Shown one piece after another: positions 23,283 through 31,017 of a stretch of 50,409 bases of DNA (positions within the stretch are counted from its first letter, which is position 1; every line of letters starts with the position of its first letter). The notes under the pieces were generated by a model. The model ran no database searches, was not told the DNA's origin, and saw nothing but the letters and a program-made list of their open reading frames with translations. The DNA lies in the NCBI GenBank assembly GCA_903858165.1, contig CAIOHZ010000148.1, positions 1 to 50,409 of the forward strand, in the 5' to 3' direction. Made by a program: the position numbers and the translations under genes. This DNA comes from an uncultured Pseudomonadota bacterium. Its GTDB lineage: Bacteria > Pseudomonadota > Gammaproteobacteria > Steroidobacterales > Steroidobacteraceae.

Positions 23283-23380
23283 GGCTGTTCGCGGAGGGAA
23301 AGGAGGGCGTGCGCGGTAGGGCCGAAGGCCGTACAGCGCAACGCCCGGCACGGAAAACGGGGAGAGGCTATGCTCACGCC

Positions 23381-24046
23381 ATGCGCAGAGAATTCCCCGA
23401 ATACCGTCGCCCTTCGCAACCTGCTGCCCCGGTCAAAGCCGGGACAGCCGGACCCCTATGGGGTTTGCCCGCCAGAGTTCTTTTGGCCAGCCTGTGCCTC
23501 GTCTGCGCATGCACGCTGGTTTCGCCCGCCGATGCTGCCACCCTTTGGCGCAAACGCGGCGCCAACGGCGAATGGGTCTACTTCGACCGGCCTACCGCAG
23601 GTGCCGAACCTTACGAATTTGCGGTCTACACGCCTGGCGGCAGTGCGCCGGCGGCTGCCAAGCCCGCGCCACGCGTGCCGGCAACTGCACCGCGCGAGCC
23701 TGTGGCCGGAGGGCCACCGCGGGCGGTCGCGGTGCTCTTTCCGGCCAACGATGCGGTCATCCAGTTCGGCGACGTCCCCCATCTTGTCGCTCGCGCCCGC
23801 GTTGAGCCGGCACTCAATGGAGGGCAGCAGCTATGGTGGCTGCTGAACGGTCAAGCGTACCAAGGCGCAGCGGCGGAAGCGGCTTTGCGGGCCTTGCCAC
23901 GTGGTTCGCATACGCTGCAAGCACGCGTTGCGGATGCCAGTGGCAAGGCGTTGTTGAGCTCTACGTCCGTCACCTTTCATGTGCGCCAGAATTCCGTGGC
24001 TGCGCCGCCGGTAGGGCCGGCTTTGCGCAAACCGCGAACCCCCTAG
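23381..24046 (+). CDS. DUF4124-type envelope protein
   Basis: The protein is about 221 residues. After a basic N-terminus comes a hydrophobic segment (about residues 29-52, VLLASLCLVCACTLVSPADA) that can serve as signal peptide. The exported part starts ATLWRKRGANGEWVYFDRPT, the DUF4124 pattern, followed by a Pro/Ala linker and a domain of beta-strand character ending in VTFHVRQ. I chose the ATG at 23381 with GGGGAGAGG about 12 bases upstream; the frame is open further back into glnA. DUF4124 genes often lie between glnA and ntrB in gammaproteobacteria; their role is unknown. It ends 43 bases before ntrB. Confidence 0.75.
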   Translation: MRREFPEYRRPSQPAAPVKAGTAGPLWGLPARVLLASLCLVCACTLVSPADAATLWRKRGANGEWVYFDRPTAGAEPYEFAVYTPGGSAPAAAKPAPRVPATAPREPVAGGPPRAVAVLFPANDAVIQFGDVPHLVARARVEPALNGGQQLWWLLNGQAYQGAAAEAALRALPRGSHTLQARVADASGKALLSSTSVTFHVRQNSVAAPPVGPALRKPRTP

Positions 24047-24089
24047 TTCCCTGCCAGCAAGGCTGCGGCCTTGTCTCTGGAGCCACGTG

Positions 24090-25169
24090 ATGGCCGCGGA
24101 ACTACGCCAGTTTCCGTCCGGCACGCTGGTCCCTTCAGACCTCCTCGACGCGCTCACCACAGCCGTACTCATCGTCGATGCGGTCGGTGCCGTACATTTC
24201 CTGAATAACGCCGCGCAGTCGCTGTTGGCGGTAGGACGCGCCCAAGCCAAGGGAAGGCTCCTTGCGGAATTGGTGCGCGATGCCGGCCCGCTCGAAGCGG
24301 TGATCCACCGCGCGTTGCAACAGGGCGAGCCCATCGCGAACCGCGAAGTGCCGCTGACACCGGTGCTGCGCAGCGACGTGCAGTTCACGGTGGACTGTAC
24401 CGCCGCGCCTTATGGCGACGAACTGGCGCTACTGGAAATCTCCGATACCACGCGCCAGCGTCGCATTACGCGTGACAACGCTTTGCTGTCACAGCTCGGT
24501 GGCAGTCGCTTGATGGTTCGGCAATTGGCCCACGAGATCAAAAATCCGTTGGGTGGTTTACGAGGCGCGGCGCAACTGCTGGAACGCGAGTTAACTGATA
24601 GCGCGCAGCGCGAATACACGCAGGTGATCATTCGCGAGGCCGACCGCCTGCGTGCATTGGTGGACAACTTGCTGGGCCCGCACACGCCGCCGCGCAAGCA
24701 ACAGGTGAACTTGCATGAACTGACGCAGCATGTGTACCACCTGCTGCGGGTGGAGGCGCCGGAAACCATCGCCATCGTGCGCGACTACGACCCGAGTTTG
24801 CCGCCGCTCATGCTAGACCGCGACCAAGTAGTGCAGGCGTTCTTGAACCTCGCCCGCAACGCCATTCAGGTGCTCGGTCAGTCGGGGCGGGTCACTATCC
24901 GCACTCGGGCGCTGACCAACGTGACGATCGGCACGCAGCGGCATCGCATCGTTGCCGCCGTGGCCTTCGAAGACAACGGCCCGGGTGTTCCACCCGAACT
25001 GAAAGACACGCTGTTTTATCCGCTGGTCACCGGGCGTGTTGGTGGTACGGGCTTGGGCCTAGCGGTAGCGCAAGACCTCATCACCCGTCATGCGGGAATC
25101 ATTGAATTCGAAAGCCGTCCCGGACACACCGTGTTCACGGTGCTGCTGCCCATGAACACTTGCCCATGA
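24090..25169 (+). CDS. ntrB: Nitrogen regulation histidine kinase NtrB
   Basis: Cytoplasmic sensor kinase/phosphatase partner of NtrC, about 359 residues, normally controlled by PII. It has an N-terminal PAS domain (residues about 15-120, LDALTTAVLIVDAVGAVHFLNN), the phospho-His motif LAHEIKNPLGGLRGAAQLL, the N box FLNLARNAIQVL, and G boxes DNGPGVP and [12 protein letters not shown]. The adjacent GTG (24087) and ATG (24090) are both possible starts; ATG is preferred. The last codons (M-N-T-C-P-stop) lie inside the 14-bp tandem repeat at 25149-25218, and the stop overlaps an ATG as ATGA. Confidence 0.95.
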   Translation: MAAELRQFPSGTLVPSDLLDALTTAVLIVDAVGAVHFLNNAAQSLLAVGRAQAKGRLLAELVRDAGPLEAVIHRALQQGEPIANREVPLTPVLRSDVQFTVDCTAAPYGDELALLEISDTTRQRRITRDNALLSQLGGSRLMVRQLAHEIKNPLGGLRGAAQLLERELTDSAQREYTQVIIREADRLRALVDNLLGPHTPPRKQQVNLHELTQHVYHLLRVEAPETIAIVRDYDPSLPPLMLDRDQVVQAFLNLARNAIQVLGQSGRVTIRTRALTNVTIGTQRHRIVAAVAFEDNGPGVPPELKDTLFYPLVTGRVGGTGLGLAVAQDLITRHAGIIEFESRPGHTVFTVLLPMNTCP

Positions 25170-25218
25170 ACACTTGCCCATGAACACTTGCCAATGAAAC
25201 CTCGCCCATGAACTCTGG
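25149..25218 (+). repeat. Five 14-bp tandem repeats forming overlapping ATGA mini-ORFs between ntrB and ntrC
   Basis: The unit is CCCATGAACACTTG. Units 1-3 are identical, unit 4 differs at about five positions and unit 5 at about two, but all keep ATGA at the same phase. Start codons fall at 25152, 25166, 25180, 25194 and 25208. The first is in the ntrB frame. The next three each open a five-codon ORF (MNTCP, MNTCQ, MKPRP) whose TGA overlaps the next ATG. The fifth is the ATG of ntrC. Because one mini-ORF is 18 bases with a four-base overlap, any number of units preserves the chain. Confidence 0.9.
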
Positions 25219-26620
25219 AGCTCCTCCTTTGAACGTCTGGCTCGTTGATGATGATGCTTCGATTCGCTGGGTGATGGAGCGCGCCTTGAAGCAGGGTGGC
25301 ATGCGGGCGCGCGCCTTCGAGGAAGCGGAAAGCGCGCTGGAGGCGCTGGGTAGTGCGACACCCGACGTTCTCATCACCGACATTCGCATGCCTGGCAAAA
25401 GCGGGCTGGCCTTGCTGGACGAAGTGCGTACGAATTACCCAACGTTGCCCGTCATCGTCATGACCGCCCATTCGGACCTCGACAGTGCCGTAGCTGCCTA
25501 CCAAGGTGGTGCCTTCGAATATCTGCCGAAGCCGTTTGATATCGATACTGCCGTGGAGTTGGTGCGTCGCGCAGCACAGCAAGCACAGCCGGCGGCCGAG
25601 CCCACCGCGGAAGCTGGGCGTATTCCAGAATTGCTGGGTGCCGCACCGGCGATGCAGGAAGTGTTCCGTGCCATTGGCAGGCTTTCCCGCAGCAGCATGA
25701 CGGTGCTCATCACGGGTGAGTCTGGCACCGGCAAGGAGCTGGTGGCACGGGCGCTGCACCGGCACAGTCCGCGTGCCAACAAGCCGTTCATTGCTTTGAA
25801 CACTTCGGCATTCACGGCGGAACTACTGGAAAGTGAACTGTTCGGACATGAGCGCGGCTCGTTCACTGGCGCCGATGCCTTGCGCCGTGGTCGCTTCGAA
25901 CAAGCCGATGGCGGCACACTGTTCCTGGACGAAATCGGTGATATGTCGCCGCAATTGCAAACACGGTTGCTACGCGTACTTGCGGAAGGTGAGTTCTATC
26001 GCGTCGGTGGGAATATGCCTATCAAGGTGGATGTGCGTGTCATCGCCGCCACGCACCAAGACCTTGCTGCACGCGTTGGGCAGAACTTGTTCCGCGAAGA
26101 CTTGCTGCACCGTCTGAATGTCATCCGTATCGAGTTGCCACCGCTACGGGCACGTCGTGAGGACGTCGGCGAGCTGATGCGCCATTACCTGACGATGGCG
26201 GCCAAGGAAATTGGCGTGGAACCGAAAGTGCTGTCCATTGAAGCCGACGCCGCGCTCCGCGCTTTTGAATGGCCCGGCAATGTGCGACAACTGGTGAATG
26301 CCTGCCGTCGGCTGACGGTGAGTGCCCCGGGCCGCGATATCTCGCTGAACGACATTCCTGCCGAATTTGGTGGGCAACCCACGACGCGCGGTGGCGAGGA
26401 CTGGCTGCGTTCCTTGGAAAGCTGGGCGCAGCAGGCTAGTTTGTTGGTGCAACAAGGACAACACATGCCGTTGCTGGACCTCGCCGTGCCAGAGTTTGAG
26501 CGCACCATGATTCGCGTGGCTTTGCAGCGTTGCGAGGGCCGGCGGCAAGATGCGGCCAAACTGCTGGGCTGGGGCCGCAACACGCTCACCCGCAAGCTGA
26601 AGGAACTGGGAATGGAGTGA
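25208..26620 (+). CDS. ntrC: Nitrogen regulation response regulator NtrC
   Basis: Sigma-54 enhancer-binding activator of nitrogen genes, 470 residues. The receiver domain (about 9-125) has VDDD, the phospho-acceptor Asp58 in ITDIRMPG and Lys in LPKPFD. The AAA+ domain has Walker A GESGTGKE, Walker B GGTLFLDEIGD, and an ESELFGHERGSFTGAD loop in which the usual GAFTGA reads GSFTGA (217-222). The C-terminus ends in a Fis-type helix-turn-helix (RRQDAAKLLGWGRNTLTRKLKEL). The ATG at 25208 has no visible ribosome site; a TTG at 25229 with GGAG eight bases upstream would give MNVWLVDDD, which aligns well with other NtrC starts. Two NtrC sites upstream of glnA fit autoregulation. Confidence 0.95.
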   Translation: MNSGAPPLNVWLVDDDASIRWVMERALKQGGMRARAFEEAESALEALGSATPDVLITDIRMPGKSGLALLDEVRTNYPTLPVIVMTAHSDLDSAVAAYQGGAFEYLPKPFDIDTAVELVRRAAQQAQPAAEPTAEAGRIPELLGAAPAMQEVFRAIGRLSRSSMTVLITGESGTGKELVARALHRHSPRANKPFIALNTSAFTAELLESELFGHERGSFTGADALRRGRFEQADGGTLFLDEIGDMSPQLQTRLLRVLAEGEFYRVGGNMPIKVDVRVIAATHQDLAARVGQNLFREDLLHRLNVIRIELPPLRARREDVGELMRHYLTMAAKEIGVEPKVLSIEADAALRAFEWPGNVRQLVNACRRLTVSAPGRDISLNDIPAEFGGQPTTRGGEDWLRSLESWAQQASLLVQQGQHMPLLDLAVPEFERTMIRVALQRCEGRRQDAAKLLGWGRNTLTRKLKELGME

Positions 26621-26636
26621 GCGGCGTGGCCGCTCA
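26618..26636. terminator. Hairpin containing both stop codons of convergent genes
   Basis: TGAGCGGC-gtg-GCCGCTCA is a perfect 8-bp stem with a three-base loop. Its left arm begins with the ntrC TGA and its right arm ends with the TCA that is the stop codon of the NmrA-type gene on the minus strand. It could terminate or stabilise both transcripts; no T-run follows, so intrinsic termination is uncertain. Confidence 0.5.
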
Positions 26637-27554
26637 GCTCTTGAAGCGATCGAACACGGCGCGGTTTTCCGCGTATACCTCGCGTAGCGTTTTTGGTTTG
26701 CGCCCCGTGAGCAATTCCACGTGGCCCGAGCAAATGGCGAAATAGCCTTCGCGAATGGCCGTTTCGTAGGTGACCATTTCGTTGCTGCACCAGGCTCCGG
26801 TGCCTTCGTTGAACATGCCATCGATATAGTCGCGCGGCACACCCATGGCATCGAAGATGGCCAATTTCTCCTCCGTAGTGCACAAGCGATATTCCACTGG
26901 CCGGCCGCTGAACTCCGTAGCCAGTGCAGTAGCTTCGCGAAACGAACTGAACTCGGGCCCACTAATCTCATAGATGGCACCTTCATGGCCATCGCCGATG
27001 AGAACCGCCGCGGCCGCTGCCGCGCAGTCGTCTTTCGATACAAACGCTATGCGGCCTTCGCCGGTGCTCATGACCATGACGCCCTGCTCCACCGCCATCG
27101 GTGCCAACATCGTGGCGATGACTTCTGCGTATTGGCTATTGCGCAGGACGGTGTAGGCAAGGCCGGAAGTGAATAGGTCGCATTCGGTGGCGTGGTGGTC
27201 GTGCACTGCCCAGGAAGGGCTTTTCGGCACCAAACCAGCGCTGGAGGTGTAAATGACATGCTTCACGCCAGCGCGCTTAGCAGCGGCGATGGCCTCGCGA
27301 TGCTGCACTCGGCGTCGGCCAATGGCCAAGCCGCTGATGAGCAACATGCGCTCGGCGCCTGCCAGAGCCTGCTCAAGCCCGGCAGGGTCGTTATAGTCGC
27401 CCTGCCGCAATGTCGCGCCAGCGGCGGCCGCTTCGGCCAGTGCCGCAGGATTGCGGCTAACCAGAATGAGGTCGGTTGCCCGGCCAGCGGCGATAAGCAA
27501 AGCGGTAACCTTGCGGCCCAGTTCGCCGGAAGCGCCGGTAATGACGAGTTTCAT
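26634..27554 (-). CDS. NmrA-type NAD(P)H-dependent reductase (quinone oxidoreductase 2-like)
   Basis: Atypical short-chain dehydrogenase of 306 residues. MKLVITGASGELGRKV carries the GxxGxxG-type dinucleotide motif at the extreme N-terminus, followed by LILVSRNPAAL and GDYNDPAGLEQALAG, typical of NmrA/QOR2 proteins. The segment HVIYTSSAGL and the later EISGPEFSSFREATALA also match that group. The ATG at 27554 follows GGAG closely. The frame stays open 26 codons upstream but overlaps the DUF3237 gene. It is the last gene of the minus-strand set GMC - racemase - DUF3237 - NmrA, ten bases after the DUF3237 stop. Substrate unknown, possibly a quinone or enone intermediate. Confidence 0.85.
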   Translation of the reverse strand: MKLVITGASGELGRKVTALLIAAGRATDLILVSRNPAALAEAAAAGATLRQGDYNDPAGLEQALAGAERMLLISGLAIGRRRVQHREAIAAAKRAGVKHVIYTSSAGLVPKSPSWAVHDHHATECDLFTSGLAYTVLRNSQYAEVIATMLAPMAVEQGVMVMSTGEGRIAFVSKDDCAAAAAAVLIGDGHEGAIYEISGPEFSSFREATALATEFSGRPVEYRLCTTEEKLAIFDAMGVPRDYIDGMFNEGTGAWCSNEMVTYETAIREGYFAICSGHVELLTGRKPKTLREVYAENRAVFDRFKS

Positions 27555-27564
27555 GGTGCTCTCC

Positions 27565-28083
27565 TTAGAGCAAAGCGTAGTAGCGCAAGCGGTTGCCGTC
27601 GGGCAAACGTTCGCCGATGCCGATGAACACATGGCGCGTCAGCCAGTCGTGCTTGCCCTTCGACACCTCGAAGGTGGGAAAGGCACGCAGGTAGTACTCA
27701 GCGTGCGGCACGGATGCGCCGCCGGCGAAAGCCCACTGGCGCAACTTGTTCATGGTGTCGGGTTCGCGGCCCCACAGGAAGCCACGGTTGTGCAGCAGGA
27801 TGAGGGTGCCATCCTCTTCTTCGAGCATGTAGCGCGCATCGAACGCGGCGACTTCGTCGGGCCGGAACAGCGCATAGTCGCCGCCGGAGTTGGGCACGGC
27901 TTTGCCGCGGAGCTTCGGGCCCGTGAAGGTGCCATGGTCGACATAAACCGCACCGCGGGTGGCGCCGCTTGGCATGTCGGGAATCATTTGTACCCGCGTG
28001 AAGTGTAGGCGGATTTCCAAGGCGAACTCGAGCCGTGGGGCATCGAGTGTCGAGGGTGAAAGGCTGGCGAAGGGGTCATTCAT
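27565..28083 (-). CDS. DUF3237 family protein
   Basis: The protein is about 172 residues, with the family pattern of an N-terminal beta-rich block (PRLEFALEIRLHF), GAVYVDHGTFTGPKLRGKAVPNSGGDYALFRPD in short segments, and a second half with EDGTLILLHNRGF and HVFIGIGERLPDGNRLRYYALL. These are the recurring DUF3237 features. There is no signal peptide. The ATG at 28083 (MNDPFASL) is chosen over one nine codons upstream because the extra residues are not family-like. DUF3237 genes are frequent in aromatic, steroid and terpene degradation clusters, usually without assigned activity, and this one fits that pattern with a racemase and a GMC oxidoreductase upstream. Confidence 0.8.
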   Translation of the reverse strand: MNDPFASLSPSTLDAPRLEFALEIRLHFTRVQMIPDMPSGATRGAVYVDHGTFTGPKLRGKAVPNSGGDYALFRPDEVAAFDARYMLEEEDGTLILLHNRGFLWGREPDTMNKLRQWAFAGGASVPHAEYYLRAFPTFEVSKGKHDWLTRHVFIGIGERLPDGNRLRYYALL

Positions 28084-28166
28084 CTTGGGGGTTCCCGCTT
28101 GGATGGGCACGTGTTGCCACTAATATGCGTCATTTTCCGCAGTAGCCGCGCTGGCTAGTGGGTTGC

Positions 28167-29288
28167 TCATGCTCGGGCGGCCGGCGAAGTCCAACGCGCC
28201 AACAAGGCGTCGAGGCTTTCTGGATGGAAGCTGGCATGGCTGGTAGGGGTGCCGCTGAACCGCGGTGCTGCGGCAGGCAGCGGGGCAGTGCCCTCCGCGA
28301 CTACCCCTTCCACAAAGGTGCCGCGTGCCACATTGTGGGGGTGACGTGGCGCTTCGATGGTATCGAGGGCGGGTGCAATGCAGGCCTCTTTGCCAACGAA
28401 TACCGCCACCCACTCGGCGCGGGTACGCTCGCGGAAGCGCGCAGCGAATAGCGCCTGAACTTCGGGCCAGTGCGCGCGGTCCCACTGGCTCGGTAAATGA
28501 TCAGGGTCTAGCCGCAAGCCTTCCAGCAACTGTCCGTAGAACGAGGGTTCCATCGCGCAAACGGCGATGAATCCATCGTCGCTGGTGCGGTAGGTGGCGC
28601 CGAAAGGGGCACTGCCATCCAGCACATTGGTCCCGCGCTGCCGGTCCCATTGGCCAACGGCTTGCAAGGCGTAGACCATGGTCATCAATGAACTGCTGCC
28701 ATCCAGTGTGCAAGCATCTACCACTTGGCCTTGGCCCGTGTTGCGTGCATTCAGTAACGCAGCTACCACGCCTAGCGCTAGGAACAGCGACCCGCCGGCA
28801 AAGTCGCCAACGCCCACCAAGGCCGGTGTCGGGGCGCGGTCGGCATAGCCTGTGGCATGCAGAGCGCCGGTCAAGGCGATGAAATTCAGGTCGTGGCCCG
28901 CGGTCTGTGCCAGTGGGCCCGTTTGCCCGTAGCCGGTCATGCGGCCATAGATCAAGCGTGGTGCCTGCGCGTGACAAGCCTCCGGACCAAGACCCAGGCG
29001 CTCCATGACGCCAGGGCGGTAGCCTTCAAGCAAAACGTCGACATGGGGCAGTAGTTCGAGCAACTGCGCTCGGCCCGCTTCGCTCTTTAGATCCAGAACC
29101 ACTTCCACCCGCCCGCGGAAAAGCGGATCGCGCCGACCGTGCAACGGCATGCGTGCTTCTCGGGGGTGGGGCGGGCGAACCAACAAGACCTCGGCACCCA
29201 TGTCCGCTAAGAGCATGCCGGCGTAGGGCACAGGCCCGACGCCTTCAAACTCCACCACGCGTACGCCGGCGAGGGGTCCCCGACGCAT
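28167..29288 (-). CDS. Alpha-methylacyl-CoA racemase (CoA-transferase family III)
   Basis: The protein is 373 residues. It begins GPLAGVRVVEFEGVGPVPYAGMLLADMGAEV, the CaiB/BaiF pattern. His132 in GHDLNFIALTGAL and Asp162 in VGDFAGG are 30 residues apart, exactly the spacing of the catalytic His and Asp in the mycobacterial racemase, which distinguishes it from true CoA transferases. The enzyme inverts the 2-methyl centre of branched acyl-CoAs and is needed before beta-oxidation of steroid, bile-acid or isoprenoid side chains. The ATG at 29288 shares one base with the GMC stop codon (TGATG), so the two genes are coupled. An ORF extension of 21 codons overlaps the GMC gene and is rejected. Confidence 0.88.
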   Translation of the reverse strand: MRRGPLAGVRVVEFEGVGPVPYAGMLLADMGAEVLLVRPPHPREARMPLHGRRDPLFRGRVEVVLDLKSEAGRAQLLELLPHVDVLLEGYRPGVMERLGLGPEACHAQAPRLIYGRMTGYGQTGPLAQTAGHDLNFIALTGALHATGYADRAPTPALVGVGDFAGGSLFLALGVVAALLNARNTGQGQVVDACTLDGSSSLMTMVYALQAVGQWDRQRGTNVLDGSAPFGATYRTSDDGFIAVCAMEPSFYGQLLEGLRLDPDHLPSQWDRAHWPEVQALFAARFRERTRAEWVAVFVGKEACIAPALDTIEAPRHPHNVARGTFVEGVVAEGTAPLPAAAPRFSGTPTSHASFHPESLDALLARWTSPAARA

Positions 29289-30901
29289 CAATGCTTTCCT
29301 GTGAGCGTGCGCCGCACATGTTCGGCGCCTTTGTCGCCAATCATCAGGCACGTGGCGTTGGTATTACCTGCCGGCAGTGTTGGCATGACAGAGCCGTCGG
29401 CAACCCAGAGCCCGTCGATGCCATGCACGCGCAGGTCCGCGTCAGTCACCGCCAGCGCATCGGTACCCATGCGGCAGGTTCCGACCGGGTGATAGCCTGG
29501 AATGGCCGCCATACGGCAGAAGCCTGCCAAAGCGTCGCCCTGCAACTCGGCACCCGGACGAACCTCGTTTAGCACGGACGAGTGGAGCGCCGGCTGTTCT
29601 ACGATACGGCGCGCGAACTGGATGCCTTCAACCAACTGCGCAAGATCGTCATCGTGTTCTAGCAATTGGTGCCGAATGAGCGGCGCTGCCAAAGGATCGG
29701 CGCTACGCAGGGCAACGCTGCCGCGGGCCTTGGGACGGGCCACGAAGGCGGCTGTGCTGATGGCAGCGCGTTGGCGCATCTGGAGTTTGCCTGCCGCGTC
29801 GAGGTCGAACGCGAACGGCGCGAAAATGAGTTGGATATTCGGCGCGGCTAAATCTTCGCGCGTGCGTACGAATGCCTGCGCATGGCCGATCGCGGTGGTG
29901 AGTGCGCCGCGCCGTGTGAACAAAAAGCGCAATAGTTGCCATAAACCACCTGCTCCCTGCACAGCGCTATTGAGGGTGGGGACGGTGACTTCATTCACCA
30001 GATGAGTCCCGACATGGTCCTGGAGATTCTCGCCAACGCCCGGTAAATTGTGCAGCACAGGGATGCCGTGGGCTTGCAACTGCGCGCCGGGACCAATGCC
30101 GGACAACAGCAGCAGGCGTGGTGTATTCAGTGTGCCGGCCGCGATTACCACGCCACCCCGCGCCCGTACTTCATGGACTGAGCCGTTTTGCTGGTAGCGC
30201 ACACCCACGGCACGTCGACCTTCGAGAATAAGTCCGAGCGTCTGCGCTTTCAGTTCAACCCGCAGATTCGACGGGCGGGGGCCTTGACGCAAATACGCGG
30301 CAGCGCTGCTATGGCGCATGCCGTTACGCTGGGAGCACTGCACGTGGTCTACGCCTTCGGCCAGCGCGCCGTTCAAGTCGGGGCTCCGCGGAATGCCGGC
30401 TTGTACGGCAGCGTCAATCCATTGCTGGGTTACGGTGTAGGCAGCCCGAGTGTCGGCCACGGACTGCGGCCCCCCACGGCCACGCCACGCGGTCTCGTTA
30501 GCACTGTTCGGCGAACGGGTGTTGTCTTCGAGCCGCTTGAAGTAGGGCAACACGTCGCTGGCACCCCAGCCAATGGCGCCTCGTCGGGCCCACTCGTCGT
30601 AGTCCCAGGCGTGGCCGCGCACGTACATCATGCCGTTGATGCTGCTGCCGCCACCGAGACGCTTGCCTGCCGGCCATACATCCGCGCGCCCGCCGATGGA
30701 GGCATCCGGCTCGACGGTATACTTCCAGTCGAATTCCGGGTTCTGGACCACGGTGGCCACGAGCGCAGGTACGCTGGAGGCGAGCACCTCATCGGTGTCG
30801 CCGGCCTCGAGCAACAGCACTTGCAGGTTGGGGTCTTCGGCGAGGCGACCCGCCATGGCGCAGCCGGCTGAGCCGCCACCTACAACGATCACGTCGGTCA
30901 T
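29288..30901 (-). CDS. GMC family FAD-dependent alcohol dehydrogenase
   Basis: The protein is 537 residues, standard for choline/alcohol dehydrogenases. N-terminal VIVVGGGSAGCAMAGRLAEDP is the ADP-binding motif, followed by GKRLGGGSSINGMMYVRG (GMC signature 1) and GTLNTPRLLLLSGIGP (signature 2). The active-site His is in GYHPVGTCRMGTD and the end is LPAGNTNATCLMIGDKGAEHV. It oxidises a primary or secondary alcohol to aldehyde or ketone with a quinone or oxygen as acceptor. It heads the minus-strand set and is divergent from the acyl-CoA ligase. With the ligase and racemase it could turn an alcohol into an acyl-CoA with the right stereochemistry (inference). Confidence 0.9.
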   Translation of the reverse strand: MTDVIVVGGGSAGCAMAGRLAEDPNLQVLLLEAGDTDEVLASSVPALVATVVQNPEFDWKYTVEPDASIGGRADVWPAGKRLGGGSSINGMMYVRGHAWDYDEWARRGAIGWGASDVLPYFKRLEDNTRSPNSANETAWRGRGGPQSVADTRAAYTVTQQWIDAAVQAGIPRSPDLNGALAEGVDHVQCSQRNGMRHSSAAAYLRQGPRPSNLRVELKAQTLGLILEGRRAVGVRYQQNGSVHEVRARGGVVIAAGTLNTPRLLLLSGIGPGAQLQAHGIPVLHNLPGVGENLQDHVGTHLVNEVTVPTLNSAVQGAGGLWQLLRFLFTRRGALTTAIGHAQAFVRTREDLAAPNIQLIFAPFAFDLDAAGKLQMRQRAAISTAAFVARPKARGSVALRSADPLAAPLIRHQLLEHDDDLAQLVEGIQFARRIVEQPALHSSVLNEVRPGAELQGDALAGFCRMAAIPGYHPVGTCRMGTDALAVTDADLRVHGIDGLWVADGSVMPTLPAGNTNATCLMIGDKGAEHVRRTLTGKH

Positions 30902-30967
30902 GAAGCTACCCCTCGGAACACGGTACTCTCGGCACTACGGCGTCGTGGTGCGCCGTTTTGGCTTACC

Positions 30968-30981
30968 GTAGCAAATGTTAC
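30968..30981. promoter_or_regulatory. Candidate operator in the GMC/ligase divergent gap
   Basis: GTAGCA-AA-TGTTAC is an inverted repeat with five of six arm positions matching. It lies in the 116-base gap between divergent genes and overlaps the A/T-rich stretch with a TATAAA-like box (30982-30987, CTATAAATT). The size suits a TetR-type repressor. No regulator gene of that type is in the window. Confidence 0.4.
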
Positions 30982-31017
30982 TATAAATTCCAGTGCCGGC
31001 ATGGCAAAGGTAGAGCG

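Noticed and set aside
21846-23351. 501-codon minus-strand frame opposite glnA
   Set aside because: A shadow of the highly conserved glnA gene; its translation is rich in Val, Asp, His and Arg with no domain, and it runs across the glnA control region.
25149-25218. CRISPR-like repeat
   Set aside because: Units are 14 bases and directly abutting, with no spacers.
28167-29288. Formyl-CoA or carnitine CoA-transferase
   Set aside because: The His132/Asp162 pair with 30-residue spacing and GHDLNFIALTG fit alpha-methylacyl-CoA racemase better than a transferase.
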